Below are positions 1-13,746 of a stretch of 64,000 nucleotides of DNA, piece after piece. The DNA is taken from the NCBI GenBank assembly GCA_910574455.1, contig CAJSYZ010000001.1:3269424-3333423 (forward strand), given 5' to 3'. How positions within the stretch are numbered: position 1 is the stretch's first letter; every line of letters begins with the position of its first letter. Origin of the DNA: Trichaptum fuscoviolaceum. Taxonomy: Eukaryota; Basidiomycota; Agaricomycetes; Hymenochaetales; Trichaptaceae. The position numbers and the translations under genes are program-made. The notes beneath the pieces are model-generated. The model made no database searches. It saw nothing but the letters and a program-made list of their open reading frames with translations, and was not told the DNA's origin.

Positions 1-668
1 ACAAGGAGGAGCTTTCTAAGATGATCCAAACTTCTCTGAAGGGGAATGAGTGATGTGTATAGAGATGACGTCCTGGACGTACTGTACGAAGTCCACTTGA
101 GACATGTTTATTTTCGACGTTCTGCTCACCCTGAATGCAATGTTTTGTAAATGACGCTACAATACAAAGCAAAGAACCAACACCATACCTCACGAAGTAT
201 AGCATATGCCTGGTGATTCCCTGTGACCATGTGCGAGGTCTCGTGAAAGACTCTGTGTTCTGCGATATCTTTTCCAACCATAGTCCCTAATGCTTTGTTC
301 TCCTTGTTTTCGTCTTTCCGTGCAACTTTCGTTCGTTTCGAGCGACATTTTGCACCTGGAGAGCTCTCTACTAGTTCTGAGGAGGTTCTCTTCAAGGAGA
401 TCGGCTCCAATAGAATGGACGTGTCTGAACTGGCCGAAGCAGAGCGGACCAACGCGGATGAAACTAAGGAATGGGTTTTAACATCGCCCTGCTTCAAGTT
501 AAAGCCCGGAGTAGAGAATGATGGCAGAGGTTGCGAAGGTTTATGTGGTATTCCACTTCCCTTGGCGAAGGCTTTCGAAATGCGAGCAAGTTACTTCAGA
601 GAAACGTAGATGAATGAAGTCACAAACTTACGTGCACGATCCCTCGAAGTTTCCTTATTTCCTCCCAT
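1..668 (-). CDS. Unknown protein, 3' end cut by the window edge
   Basis: I do not recognise this gene. A first exon at 632-668 begins MGGNKETSRDRA and ends at a good GTAAGT donor. It joins in phase to a frame running down to about 185. That exon encodes a Ser/Pro-rich stretch, then a basic, nuclear-signal-like segment (CRSKRTKVARKDENKENK), then the more ordered GTMVGKDIAEHRVFHE. It ends at a GAG/GTATGG donor near 198. The likely next acceptor (TTCAG near 130) gives a frame open to base 1; another reading stops near base 20. The true end is therefore unknown. The basic KENK-type stretch suggests a nuclear protein, but this is inference. The start at 668 is chosen because it is an ATG directly followed by a consensus donor with matching phase. 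Confidence 0.45.
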
Positions 669-1270
669 TTTTGATGGCTTGAACTTTGAAGACTTAAGAT
701 ACAAAGGATGTCAGCGTACTATGTATAGTCGGTTGATTTTTGCACATGCCTTTTGCAAGAGTTCGTTCTTGCCCCCATCACTTCCATTCCCGTCAGTCTG
801 ATGTCGTCGACGGACTGCGTCTAGATTGTTTCTTGGTGTAGAATTCGACATCGACACAGAGAACGCACTCAAGAATAGGTGAGCATGTGTTCGTGAGTGA
901 TACAGCTTTCAGTGGTGGTAGTTGCAGTGCAAATCGCATAGCCACAATCGTGGGCTTAAGGCCAAGTTGGTGGCACACGTCGTTGTGTAACGACGCGTCA
1001 GTCACATGACCGCGACCCAGCCTGAACTCCTGAACCTTATGTATCATACATACTTAAGATACGGTCGCGCAATATCTTTACACTTAACTATTACTACTAC
1101 ACAACACAGCCTAGTCTCAATCCTGGACCTCGATATTTGCTACGGAAAACAAATGCTTGAACTGCGTATCGCAGCTGAATGACTGAACGCACCAACGTTA
1201 GCCTCTGATCGAAATCAATCACGGTGTAATGAGAGCTCTTGGATATAGTTAATAAGTGATCTTGTTGGTC
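669..1270. other. Intergenic, no gene recognised
   Basis: About 600 bases between the start of the unknown gene and the stop of the ING gene, both on the minus strand. It should hold the promoter of the former and the 3' UTR of the latter. Short open frames occur on both strands but show no family resemblance, no convincing splice pairs and no RNA-gene folds that I can see. Confidence 0.5.
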
Positions 1271-2815
1271 TTATCGCCTTCGGTTCCCCCCTGACGGTGT
1301 TCTCTGCTTGCAATCATTGCAGTACCATTTGCCCTTGGGTGCTTCCGTCAATCCGGCGCAGTGCAGATGGAACTTCATAGAGAAAATTAGCGTCTGGAGT
1401 AGCTGAAGTACACTCATTCTTACCCATTCACGAGGGCAATCGTCAGAGTCGCACCCAATCATCTTTTAATGTTGTAAATTGCCATCAAATCATCGTTGAA
1501 CTAGAACTAGACAGATAAACATGCATACCTCTCCCCATGAAACTTGGTTGCAATAGCAATAGCGAGGTTCATGAGGGTCGATGGGCATATCCGCAGTTGG
1601 AAGACCATTGAGTGGCGTGGCCGTAAGTTGTTGGTTAACACCGAAAATCAAAGGGTAATCTGGACGTGCGACACCATAGGGACCGGGCTTCATGGAGTGG
1701 AAATGTCGTGGGCCGTCATCGTCTCCCAGGTCTGAGCCTAGTTTTCGTGTTCGTGTCCGACGTTTGGGCCCAGGCGTATGCGACGGCCATCGAGGGCGGT
1801 TCGTGTCTAAAAACGGAGTGTCCTCTGCATCGTTATACATATCATTTGAAAGCGCGATAGGAGTTGTCGCGTTCATAATCGGCAGGACTTCTGGATGAAC
1901 CCTCGTCCGACCCTCAAAAGAATACGGCGCACGGCGAGGTTCAAATTTGCGAGACATTTGCTCCTTGATAGCACGATCCAGTATTCGTGCATGTCGATCA
2001 ATCTATGAGGTATCTTGAGCCCCAGTAGTCAAGTGAGAGATCTCAGGTACTTGCAGAATCATAGGTGGCTTTTGCTAAGTTCACCTTTTCTTCCGATGCA
2101 TGTAGCAAGTTGTCTGCAAGCAGGGAGATGGTAGGCAAACGCTGGGCAACTCTAAGTTCGCCCTCTCCTATATCATGTGTAAGCGTGTCTATCAGCCCGT
2201 AGTTTGAAGTTACTCCTCCACGATGAACAGAAAGTGACGTTGACGAGGACGGACTGCAAGAGACGGACGGAGAAATGGGTACAGGATTGCCATTAGCAGA
2301 TCCTTTGTCGACAGGGACATCCGAGGTTCTAGCCAGCCCCTCACCGCGAAGTAGAACATCACGCCTCATCTTCACATATTCCCTCAGTGTAGGAAGAAGT
2401 TTGGACGAATATGCTTGGAGATAAATGAGAGGACGGTCGAGAGGATACATAGAAGATTGCATACCTCTGGACTGACGATCAAGTTCATTCATAAGGGTGA
2501 AGTTACGATGTAGATAGAGGGGTAGTTGGTCGACGGCTAAGGGCGATATAATATTAGAAAGCGTATGAGATCGGGCAAGGATTGAATACAATCTATATGC
2601 TCTTCGCGAAAAGATTCCCATATATCCCGTTCGCTCGGTCTGTCAGAAGCCTTTAGGGCATCCGGATCGGAGTCTTGCCCTTGTCCAGGATCCATTGGGG
2701 TATCCGGTGCCTGTAGATCAGTGCTAGATTCGAGCCGTCTTCGCTGACGAGTTGATCGTGTGGAATGCATGTTCGTGTCGTGGTCGCAGATGAAAGCCAA
2801 GTCCAAAGCTTCCAT
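1271..2815 (-). CDS. ING-family PHD-finger chromatin reader
   Basis: Predicted subunit of a histone acetyltransferase or deacetylase complex (Yng2/Pho23/ING type). The PHD finger reads methylated H3K4 in the nucleus. Exon 1 is low complexity. After one intron the ING N-terminal helical domain follows (SVDQLPLYLHRNFTLMNELD), carrying a long Ser-rich insertion before its second half (NLAKATYDSIDRHARILDR). A basic linker leads to a C-terminal PHD finger: YCYCNQVSWGEMIGCDSDDC, then FHLHCAGL and KWYCNDC. An intron interrupts the finger right after GE, and another splits the EW/FHLHC junction. All Cys4-His-Cys3 ligands are present. The ATG at 2815 was used; an in-frame Met at 2770 (MHSTRS) is an alternative. 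It is divergent from the Nup37-like gene, with 129 bases between start codons. NuA4 versus Rpd3 membership cannot be decided here. Confidence 0.88.
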
Positions 2816-2848
2816 CCACCGTGACCATAGCGAAGAACTTGAAACATG

Positions 2849-2856
2849 TCACGTGA
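2849..2856. promoter_or_regulatory. TCACGTGA palindrome (E-box) in divergent promoter
   Basis: Perfect 8-base palindrome with a CACGTG core, 33 bases upstream of the ING ATG and 88 bases upstream of the Nup37-like ATG. bHLH factors of the Cbf1 type bind RTCACGTG in fungi. Occupancy here is inferred only from sequence and position. The same 8-mer occurs at 29752 and 36370. Confidence 0.45.
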
Positions 2857-2944
2857 GACGCGTTTACTTAGTACCGCAAGTAACTGCTACTAGCATAGCA
2901 CTGGTACAAGCGGCTCACACAAGTTGGACCCATTGCTCAAACGT

Positions 2945-4356
2945 ATGGACATTCGCCACCCTATATCAAGTGATGTTCAAGTCATACGTGCGTGCTACAA
3001 CGACGATGCGATGGACTTACTTGCAGTCGCTAGTGGGGACTCTGTAGAGGTGTTTCAAGTTGTATGTGGTACAAGTGAATGTCAACACACTCGACCGCTC
3101 ACACACGTCCACAGACTTCCAGATCAATGACATCGTTGGCATTCTTCATACTAGGTCTGAAGACTACGGCCATAGCATGGTCCCCGAGGGCTGTCTCTCC
3201 AGGTTCAACGGATGATTGGTTCATAGAGTACGTAGTAGTGCCTTGATTTTCTTCGTTTCGCCTCATATAACGAACGCATCGACAGGCTCGTGGTCTCGAC
3301 TATCGATTTCGGGTTGCATATTCTCTCCAAAACTCCGAGCGGAGACGAATCGGCATTTCGATTTGGCGGTGGTCTCACTGGACATCACGCAAGAATTAAT
3401 GATTTGACATTTGTTGGTGGGCAGGATCATATGTCTGCGAGACATATTGCCTCAGTCTCTGGTCAGCTCATTCAGTGAATAATCAGACTCATCAGAGGTA
3501 TAGACGCTCGGTATAGATGACGGGAATTTGATCGTTTGGGATCTCCGACCTCATACCAAACCTGATGATGATCGTGAAGCGGATGGCGTCAGTCCAACTC
3601 GTCCAGCTGCTTCTATGAACCAGCCGACAGCTTTGGTTATTGCGTTTGCACACCCCTTATGCTCAGTCTGTTCGCACCCAAGCACCTCCAAAGAGCTTGT
3701 GGTCTCGGATTCCAGAGGCTCTGTCTTTCTGATCGACTGGACGAAAGATCCCGTTGATTTTGATGGGGAGCTTTCCGAACGAGAGACATTAATTGAGCTA
3801 GTTCACCCTCGAGCAATCGCAGAAGTGACCTCAAATACATTCATATCCTTAATCGGGAGCACCGACTGGCGACGAGACAACATCAATATGTAAACTCTCT
3901 CGAACTCTCGTCACCAGACCTGTCGGCTGACTTCTTTTTCGACGACTTGCAGTATCGGATCTGTTCTCGGCACGGAATTTGCCCTGTGGGATATAGGAAA
4001 TCTCAGAGGCGGGAAACCATTCATTACTGGACCAACGTTCCCCGAAGGCGGTCACAGATTCAGGTAGCTATGAAAATCAACAATTCATTCCAGCCTACCT
4101 CATTCGTTTTCCCCCCCAAAGGTGGTGCCCATCCTTGCCTGAATACTTCGCCATCTCCACTGCGCATGCGGCGACGAAAGGGGCTGTCATAAATATCAGT
4201 AACATTTACCACCTAAAATCACAGCCAGCGTCCATCACTATCGCCCCACGTCCGCATCGTGTAACAGATTTCGACTGGCTCGCTACCCGAGGGACACCAC
4301 GGTTGGTTGCAGCGGTCGGAAGAGACATCTATATTTTCCCAATCAGCTTGGACTGA
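2945..4356 (+). CDS. WD40-repeat protein, probable nucleoporin Nup37
   Basis: Beta-propeller protein; best guess is the Nup37 subunit of the Y-shaped Nup107-160 nuclear-pore scaffold. Visible blades include DLLAVASGDSVEVFQV, TGHHARINDLTFVG, then (after an intron) DDGNLIVWDLRPH, then SKELVVSDSRGSVFLIDW, and a last blade VTDFDWLATRG...AAVGRDIYIFPI at the C-terminus. Introns of about 50 bases fall near 3060, 3465 and 3890. The first ATG after an in-frame stop is at 2945 (MDIRHPIS). The sparse WD dipeptides and the divergent repeats fit Nup37 better than a canonical WD40 adaptor, but other seven-blade families are possible. The stop at 4356 is followed about 190 bases later by the convergent end of the Zn2Cys6 gene. 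Confidence 0.6.
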
Positions 4357-4550
4357 GTTTTTTTTTTACCGCGGTCAGGTGTTCGGACTTTAGTGAGACT
4401 CCCCCGAACAAATGTGATCAGTGCCGATACATTAGTAGCCATACATTCAAACACAAAAAAAGACACGTATATGTACATCAGAAAGACACGATCCTACGAT
4501 ACCAATATTCATACCTCGCTTATCTGCTTTACCTCTATGTATCTAAATAA

Positions 4551-7463
4551 TTAATGACCCATCATAGGAAAAGACCCGGGCGGTGCTCGCGGGTAAAAGT
4601 TGCTACCATGAATTAAGTCGACTCCCTCTGTCACACCCAGTTCCCTACACATATTATCATAATAAATATGGTCGGCATGCGTAGGATTTGGGAAGTTCCC
4701 ATTGTACAGTTCGTCTGCCTGACCCGGATTCCCAACTTTTTCTCCCTGAGAAGGGATCATAGTTGCGCTGGTTTGTTGATACGGCTGGTACGGATAGCCG
4801 TGATCGGGGATGTGGGATCCATTTGGAGAGAGATGTTGTTGTTGTTGCTGATGTTGCTGCTGCTGGACCACTGGTGTCCCATTGGGAGTGTGTTGCATGG
4901 GGCTACTGTTATAAGAAGTATACTTCATGGGTTGTTGGAGAGTAGGGTCGATGTTATCGATTCGCTCTGCCTGTCGGACTTTAATCTTCTCCCGTTCCAC
5001 AAGCAGCCGTAAAAAGCGAGCATGGGCTGCACATGAGGATGACGATGGCATCATTGTAGCTGCTTCTTTGTATGCTTCTGCTGCACTAAGGATCAGCGCA
5101 AACACGCTTGCCCTACTCCCCTCGGAGGCCTTGAGACTCGACTTACGGAGGAGCTTGATAAAACAATGTTACTATCATTACAGGAGAGCTGTGAGTCGAA
5201 CTACTTACTCTCAGAAGCATGACAGCACAATACGCAGTCATTGTCGTTATTGACTCCTGACTGTATTGCTACATGCATACGTTAGTCAGTGTGTCAAAGG
5301 GACAGACAGACGAAGAAACGAACAAGCATCTGGACGCGAGCAAACTCCTTTACGATGATCTCCAAGCATCGTGTTGCGTTACTGTAGCAGGTTCCGAGAG
5401 CCTGTAAACTTGGTGACGGGCTATTTGTGTTCAGCATATAAGCCTGAATGCCGAAGCTGTTAAGAAAAAGGCCGACGTAAAGCTGGAAAAACTCTAGGAA
5501 GGAATGATGGAAAGACTCTCCGCGGGCTAAGGAGGGCGGGAATTAGTACGACAACATGCGATTTAGGAAGCAGAGCGTACCGCGCTTCATTTCCATCGTC
5601 CATGTGGTAGCCCAACCAGACAGTTTGGAATTGCATGCGTTGAGGAGAAAGTCATAATTGTCGGCTTGACCAGTACCCGAGGATCCTTTTTGTAAGTCGA
5701 ACATCTTCATCGTCTCCGTCTACGTACAAGGGGCCTGCATTGAGCAACCCTGTGCAGATATGGAAGACAAGTTTAGATAGACTCACTGCGATCAGCCGCA
5801 AGGCGGTAAAGGCAGAGACGATGACGTCTTCAGGGCGGATTGAAGTACCTTGAGGTACTTGTTCATGCCAACTGCACGATTCAATCACAAATTCATCCTT
5901 GAAGAAGCAATCTCTTTCAGAGCTTTTAGACTTCTAAGCAGGGGGTAACTTACCTCGGGGAGCATCCAAAGTCGGCCTGTCTGCATACTCAAACTTCTGT
6001 CGTGCACGAAGAGGACGAGATACGTGCGCTCGCGGTTGCGTCTTTCTAACCTCTGCGTATTGGACTCATTCTCAGGTGGTCGCGCAGTATATCTATTTAG
6101 ATCCAGCTCGACTGCCATTCGACACGCCTTTTGAGGGGAGTTTGATTAGATCGAAGCCCAAGTCATTAAAGTGTTCTCTTACATAACCGATATACGTCCA
6201 TGTTTTCTGCCAAAAGAATAAGTAAGAGATGAGCGAAGCAAGCGCTGTTCCCACGCACTGTGTCATTGGGTTCCTTCCAGTAGGTCAAGCACATGAACGC
6301 CTGCACTACCTCGACGCTCTTCTGCGCCTCTGCGAACGCTCGGACTGCATGCTGATCGGCAAGCTCACGGCATTTTGGGTACAACTGGGGCTTGAAGAAC
6401 TTGCTGCCGGCCATGAGAAGGGTGGTGTAGAGGAAGGGACATCGGCTGCGAATGTAGGCGGCGGAATGGAGCTCGGGGTCGAAGAGGTTGATGAAGGGAT
6501 TGAGGCGGATAAGGACCATGTCCATGATGTTTTCTGCGGTCGCCTCGTCCATGAGCCCGCGTTTGACGGGGTCGTCGGCGGCGTCGAGGGCGTGTGGGGA
6601 GTATGCGGGCGGGGCGGGGGCGCCTGGCAGATACGGGGTGCGATCGAGACCGGTGGGGGAGGCGGAGGTATAGGTGTGCTCGGAACTGCGGGCGGAGCCG
6701 GAGGGTCCGAGGACGGTTCCAAAGAACGAGTTGCGCTGCTTCTCCTTCTTGATGAGACGGGCGGGGTAGATGCCCTCCTCGTTGAGCTCGCCCTCGCCCT
6801 CGTCTTCGTCCATGGAGCTGGAGCCGGACAGCTGGGCGTGGTAGACGGCGTCGGACGGGGCGTTGAGCGAGGAGGCACGGAAGCTGGCGAGCTCGGGGCT
6901 GTAGGGCTGCTGGTCGAGGTGGATCTGGGCGTCGGGGACACCGTTGGGGCGGACGTCTGCGCCGGGCTTTGTGCTTGCGGCCTGGGATTTGAGCTTGGCG
7001 TTGTTGAGGCCCTTCTCGAGACGGCGGAGCATCTTGGAGGCCTCGGAGAGCCTTGAAGGCGACTCAATAGATGAGACTAGATGAGCGAAAGGGAGACGCA
7101 CTTTGAGCCGGGCTTACGACCTCTGCGGTGCTTCTCGAAGACGCATCTGATGGAGGGGCGTGAGATGAGATCGAGAGGGCATAATGGAGAGCGGTTACTC
7201 AGAGTTTGTTCGCTGGCAGCGCTGGCATGGCTGATGACCGTCCTCTGCGCCGACACATTTCATCTGTGGACTTGGGATGAGCAGCGGGTGGTGGTGGTGA
7301 GTGGAAGAGATACCTTTGCGGCACGACAGACGGTGCATGCTCTGGCGCCCCTGACGACAGGCTGTTTGTTCCTGCAACACAAACGTCGGTGAGCAGAAAG
7401 ACATGGGGGGCGAGACGGGCGAACGGACTTTGTATGCTCGTCGACTTCAGCAGAGGAGTCCAT
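4551..7463 (-). CDS. Zn2Cys6 transcription factor with fungal-specific middle domain
   Basis: DNA-binding regulator. The N-terminal binuclear zinc cluster is CTVCRAAK, then after a 55-base intron MKCVGAEDGHQPCQRCQ, then CVFEKHRRGRKPGSK across a further intron. Spacing is CX2CX6CX9CX2CX6C. A basic linker follows, then a coiled-coil-like stretch (LSEASKMLRRLEKGLNNAK), a disordered acidic region, and the fungal_TF_MHR domain (MDMVLIRLNPFINLFDP, CPFLYTTLLMAGSKFF, FMCLTYWK, then TYLVLFVHDRSLSMQTGR, across several introns). The C-terminus is glutamine/proline-rich with a QQQQHQQQQQH run near 4850. Length is about 790 residues. The ATG at 7463 is the first in frame with the cluster. The type is widely conserved in mushroom-forming fungi and related to prtT/priB-like regulators. 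Its targets are not inferable from the neighbours. Confidence 0.85.
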
Positions 7464-7832
7464 GGCCGGGGACCAGACGGCAATCTAAGCGGCAAAGTGG
7501 GGAATTGTGTGGACAACGGTCGGGAGTCGGAGTCGAAGTTGAGGATTTACGAGTGTCGTTCTTTATGGATTGCAAGAAGAAAGAAAAGACTCGAGAGGGC
7601 AGCAGCGAGCAGGAGCAGGAGTTGGAGGATGTGTTGAAAAGAGAGAGAGGGAGGACAAGTGAGAGGAGAGGAAGAGATGAAGTTGAGTTGCGAGTGTTTG
7701 TATCAAGAAGCCGGCCCAGAGAGGCAGGATCGGCGAATTACATACGCACGGCATCGATTATAAATGATCCGGTCTGAACACCGGCGGGTGCAAAACACCT
7801 TTCAGTAAGTGCACACACCATGCTCACCAACA
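7464..7832. promoter_or_regulatory. Divergent promoter, purine-rich
   Basis: 369 bases between the start codons of the Zn2Cys6 gene (minus) and the membrane-protein gene (plus). A long GA-rich tract spans roughly 7570-7680 on the plus strand, that is CT-rich in the sense direction of the Zn2Cys6 gene, as is common in fungal core promoters. An AT-rich ATTATAAATGATCC segment at about 7756-7769 sits some 70 bases before the plus-strand ATG and may act as a TATA-like element. No other gene is seen. Confidence 0.4.
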
Positions 7833-8815
7833 ATGTCCTTGCTCCCCCGCGTGCTCGTCACCACAACCACTGTCTTCACCGGGCCCACAGACAGCGTCCA
7901 GGCGGCCCCGAGGGCGGCGGTCGACGTTCCGATCGGCGCAATCGTGGGCGGGTCGTGTGCGGGCGTGCTGCTGGCGGTCGTGCTGGTCGTCGGCTGGCGG
8001 TGCTGGGGCCGGAGCATCCGTGAGCAGCAGCGGAAAGCAGCAGAGAAGCGGGTGAGTCGCCGTGCATTTGAATGGCGAGCAGTGCTGATGGATGGCAGCA
8101 GAGGACGGCTGCGGCGGTGGAGGCATATCGAAGATCCGTCGTGGACGGGAAACGAGGTGCAATATCGCGTCCCCGTCGATCAGGGCCTCTCCGTCCGGCC
8201 TCTCAGAACACAGTCACCTTTGCCGACGCGCAGCCCCGGTCTTCACTCGAGTCGCCATCTCCGTCTCCGCCGACGACGCTCGCAAGCAGCCCTCCCTTTG
8301 CCCGTCCCCGCACCCGCACACACGGCCCGAGTCCCCTCGCACCCCCCGCCTTCCGCCGGGCGCATGTGACCACCGGCTCCGCGTCCAGCACGACGTCGTC
8401 CACCGCCCCACTGCTCGCTGCGTCTGCGCCCGCCAGCACGCCCGCCAGCCCCGAGCGCGCAACGTTCCCCGATCCGGTGCGCCGCGAGAGGCCTGCCGGA
8501 AACAGCGCGCTGGATCCCACAGCCAGCGATTCGCAGAGATGGAGCTGGAGGCGGCTGCTCACAGGCCCGGGCTTCTCTTTCGCCCAGCTCGGCATCGGCA
8601 CAGGCAACGATCGTCTCTCCGCCGGCTCCTCCTCTCTCAACCACTGGGAGGAAGAAAACCCAGAGTATCCCATTGGCTTTGCTTATACGCCCGAAGACGT
8701 CCAGGCCGTCCGCCCACGCACCCCGCCCGAACATGGCCATCCGCTCCCAGACTTGGACTACCCTCCAGAATACTTTGACTACAGCAAAGAAGAAAAGGCC
8801 AGCGTGCATGACTAA
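7833..8815 (+). CDS. Single-pass membrane protein with long Ser/Pro-rich tail
   Basis: Family not recognised. Two exons are joined by a clean 48-base intron (donor GTGAGT after EKR, acceptor GCAG before QRTAAAVEAY). The product has about 310 residues: a short Thr-rich N-terminus, one strong transmembrane helix (IGAIVGGSCAGVLLAVVLVV, about residues 37-60), an Arg/Lys-rich stop-transfer segment (RSIREQQRKAAEKR), then a long low-complexity Ser/Pro/Ala tail. Near the C-terminus the residues GFAYTPEDVQ and DLDYPPEYFDYSKE suggest short linear motifs. The charge rule predicts the tail in the cytosol. Start: the first ATG in the helix frame (MSLLPRVL). The exon is markedly GC-rich and third-position biased, which creates long antisense frames. 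The layout resembles fungal membrane sensors of the Wsc/Mid2 kind, but there is no Cys-rich ectodomain, so function is left open. Confidence 0.7.
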
Positions 8816-8898
8816 CTTTTTTCTAAAGCATTATTATGTATTCATCTACACATTTCATCCGGGACAAATGGCGTCTAAAATAATCATATGTATCTGTA

Positions 8899-9588
8899 TC
8901 ACCGCAGCGTGTTGATGTAATCCTTCAGAGTCCCATGTCAGCGTAGTCTAGTCTCCCAGTGTAACACAACTCACCTCTTCCATCTTGGCCACCGAAGTCT
9001 TGAATTCAGTCACCTGCTGCCAGCAGTCGAGTGCCCGCCCTGGGTGGTTTCTGTACAGCCCGTGTTAGAATCCTCACAGTCAATGTACACGCTCAACGCA
9101 CCTGTAACACTGAACGACGTCCTGGGCAGCCTGTGCGGCCAAGTCCAGTTCGACGTGCTTCGAGTGGAACTTGTCCACCTTCTGCCGAATCTCCTCCACA
9201 TCTCCCAGCAGCGTTACAGAATTCAGCGACACCCGTTCGCTTCCCTCCTCACTGTCTTCCTGAGCGACCTGCGTCGAGCCGTGCAGCTCGTGGTCGATGT
9301 TCTCCTTCTCCAGCGCGCCCTCGATCTCTCTCCGTACCTGTTCCTCCTCTTCCCGCAGCCTCACCAGTTCCGTGTCAATGCGCGACCGCACACGTGCATC
9401 TAATGTGCTCTGTCGTTCAGCGACGCCGGACGCACTCGACGCGCTGTCTGCAAGATGGTTCACTACGTCTTGCGAGAACTACCGAAATAAACACCGGTAC
9501 CCGCAAATAAGATTCAGTATCATACCTGGATGGGCGTATCGTTGTAGATGACATGTTCGTCCTCACTCTTGGACTGGTTTGCACCCAT
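8899..9588 (-). CDS. MIC19: MICOS complex subunit Mic19 (CHCH protein)
   Basis: Peripheral inner-membrane component of MICOS, which holds cristae junctions together with Mic60. The protein begins MGANQSKSEDEHVIYNDTPI; Gly2 is a likely N-myristoylation site, as in the family. After an intron come FSQDVVNHLADS, a charged coiled coil (RLREEEEQVRREIEGALEKE) and the C-terminal CHCH-type segment CYRNHPGRALDCWQQVTEFK. The cysteine pair is spaced CX10C, as in yeast Mic19, rather than the twin CX9C of animal CHCHD3. The last exon (DYINTLR, stop at 8899) follows an intron with a GTGAGT donor; without that splice the frame ends about 55 bases earlier. Length is about 170 residues, normal for fungi. Exon phases all agree. 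Confidence 0.92.
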
Positions 9589-9728
9589 GGCAAGATAGAA
9601 GATGCACAATGGCCGAGGTCTGCAAACTGGACTCTACTAATGTCAATGCTTAGTCATCAACATTTCTGCATCTACACTACAGCGAACGAAAAACTACGTT
9701 ACTTAACGCAAAAAAAAACGAGAGCCTG

Positions 9729-12575
<2,847 letters not shown>

Positions 12576-12680
12576 GATGGAGGCCAGACAGAACAAAGCT
12601 TGACGCGCGACCTGCACTCATATCTAGTAATTGAGGCATACATAACCTCCGACACTCTTTCTCCCTTTCCACAGACCGTC

Positions 12681-13668
12681 ATGGACCTCCCAGTAATAGG
12701 TGCTCATTGTGCTCTGCCATCGTGCAATGAACTTGACTTGCTTCCCATTCAATGTCTCTGTGACAACATGTACTGCAGAAAACACATATTTCCCGAGTCT
12801 CACGATTGCACTTCGCTCGTAACGATCGACCAGGACGTACAGTCGCGAAACAAAGACCGGAGCGGGAGGTGTTCGTTCACCAAATGCAACAGACAAAATT
12901 TGAGCTCATTCGGATCCACTTCGAACAACATTGGCAACTCTGCAGAGTGTACGGGCTGCGCTTTCTCGTTCTGTGCTGTGTGCGTTTCTGAAAGTTCACT
13001 TGGCGACTTGCCTCTCTCATCCCAATTGTGCTACAGCCATCGATTTCCTTCCGCCCACTCCTGCCCTGGCGTGGCGGATGGCCAGCCTAGTGATCGTACT
13101 GATACTGCCCGAGAGCTACTACTGAAGAACTTCTCGGCGTCAAAGACTGTCCCTTCTGTGCAAAAGCCACGTATACTAACTACAAAGGATCCAAAGAAAT
13201 TAGCGCAGATACAGAAAGTGGAGTTGATGAAAATGCGTCAAAAGGCACAACCTGGCGACCCGAAGACAGGGTCCTCTTCGATTCCCATACCTGAAAGACA
13301 CTATATATTGGCAAAGTCTGACGCTGAAAATGATAGTTTCCGTCCCTTTTGGTTCATCAAGGTATGCTTTCTGGATGCGTGTTCGCAGAGGGCTCCACTC
13401 AAGCATAACATCGGACGCAGTCAATTAGCATGGGGCGAGCATTTGATTTGCTTCAGGATCGTCTTGGGATCGTGAACACCTCAGGCGTGCGTAAGAACTC
13501 CATGCTTCTAGCTAGATTTTATTTACCCTTCATTAGAATAAGTGTACCCTCTTCAAACTCTCACAAGATGAGTCGGAGCATGAGAAGGTCACAACCTTCG
13601 ATACGACTGTTTCGCAGGCGTTAGAGACCGGGAGTAAAGTCATAATAATGAAAGACATTAAAGGTTGA
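12681..13668 (+). CDS. CUZ1: AN1-type zinc-finger protein, Cuz1/ZFAND1-like
   Basis: Probable Cdc48/proteasome-associated stress factor. Cuz1 and ZFAND1 recruit Cdc48/p97 and proteasomes during arsenite stress and stress-granule clearance. Two tandem AN1 fingers occupy about residues 8-140: HCALPSCNELDLLPIQC...MYCRKHIFPESHDC, then CSFTKCNRQNL...ECTGCAFSFCAVC...CYSHRFPSAHSC. The first exon continues through a Lys-rich linker (KDPKKLAQIQKVELMKMRQK) to FRPFWFIK. The C-terminal ZFAND1-type domain comes from spliced exons (MGRAFDLLQDRLGIVNTSG, then NKCTLFKLSQDE, ending VIIMKDIKG at 13668). The first-exon frame would otherwise run on to 13475, which does not match the family. The fingers contain no introns. 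Total is about 285 residues. Confidence 0.82.
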
Positions 13669-13746
13669 GGAAACAAGAATCTATCATCTACATACATTAT
13701 TCCAAGCAAACTGTGTATCAGGGACCAACTGTATGTCAAAGCCTTG

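Noticed and set aside
6229..7056. Plus-strand open frame of 275 codons, Gly/Val-rich
   Set aside because: It lies antisense to the coding exon of the Zn2Cys6 regulator and reflects that exon's GC-biased third positions. No domain is recognisable.
8203..8809. Long minus-strand frames over the membrane-protein tail
   Set aside because: They overlap the GC-rich exon with a coherent sense frame that has a good splice and a transmembrane helix; the antisense frames have no motif.
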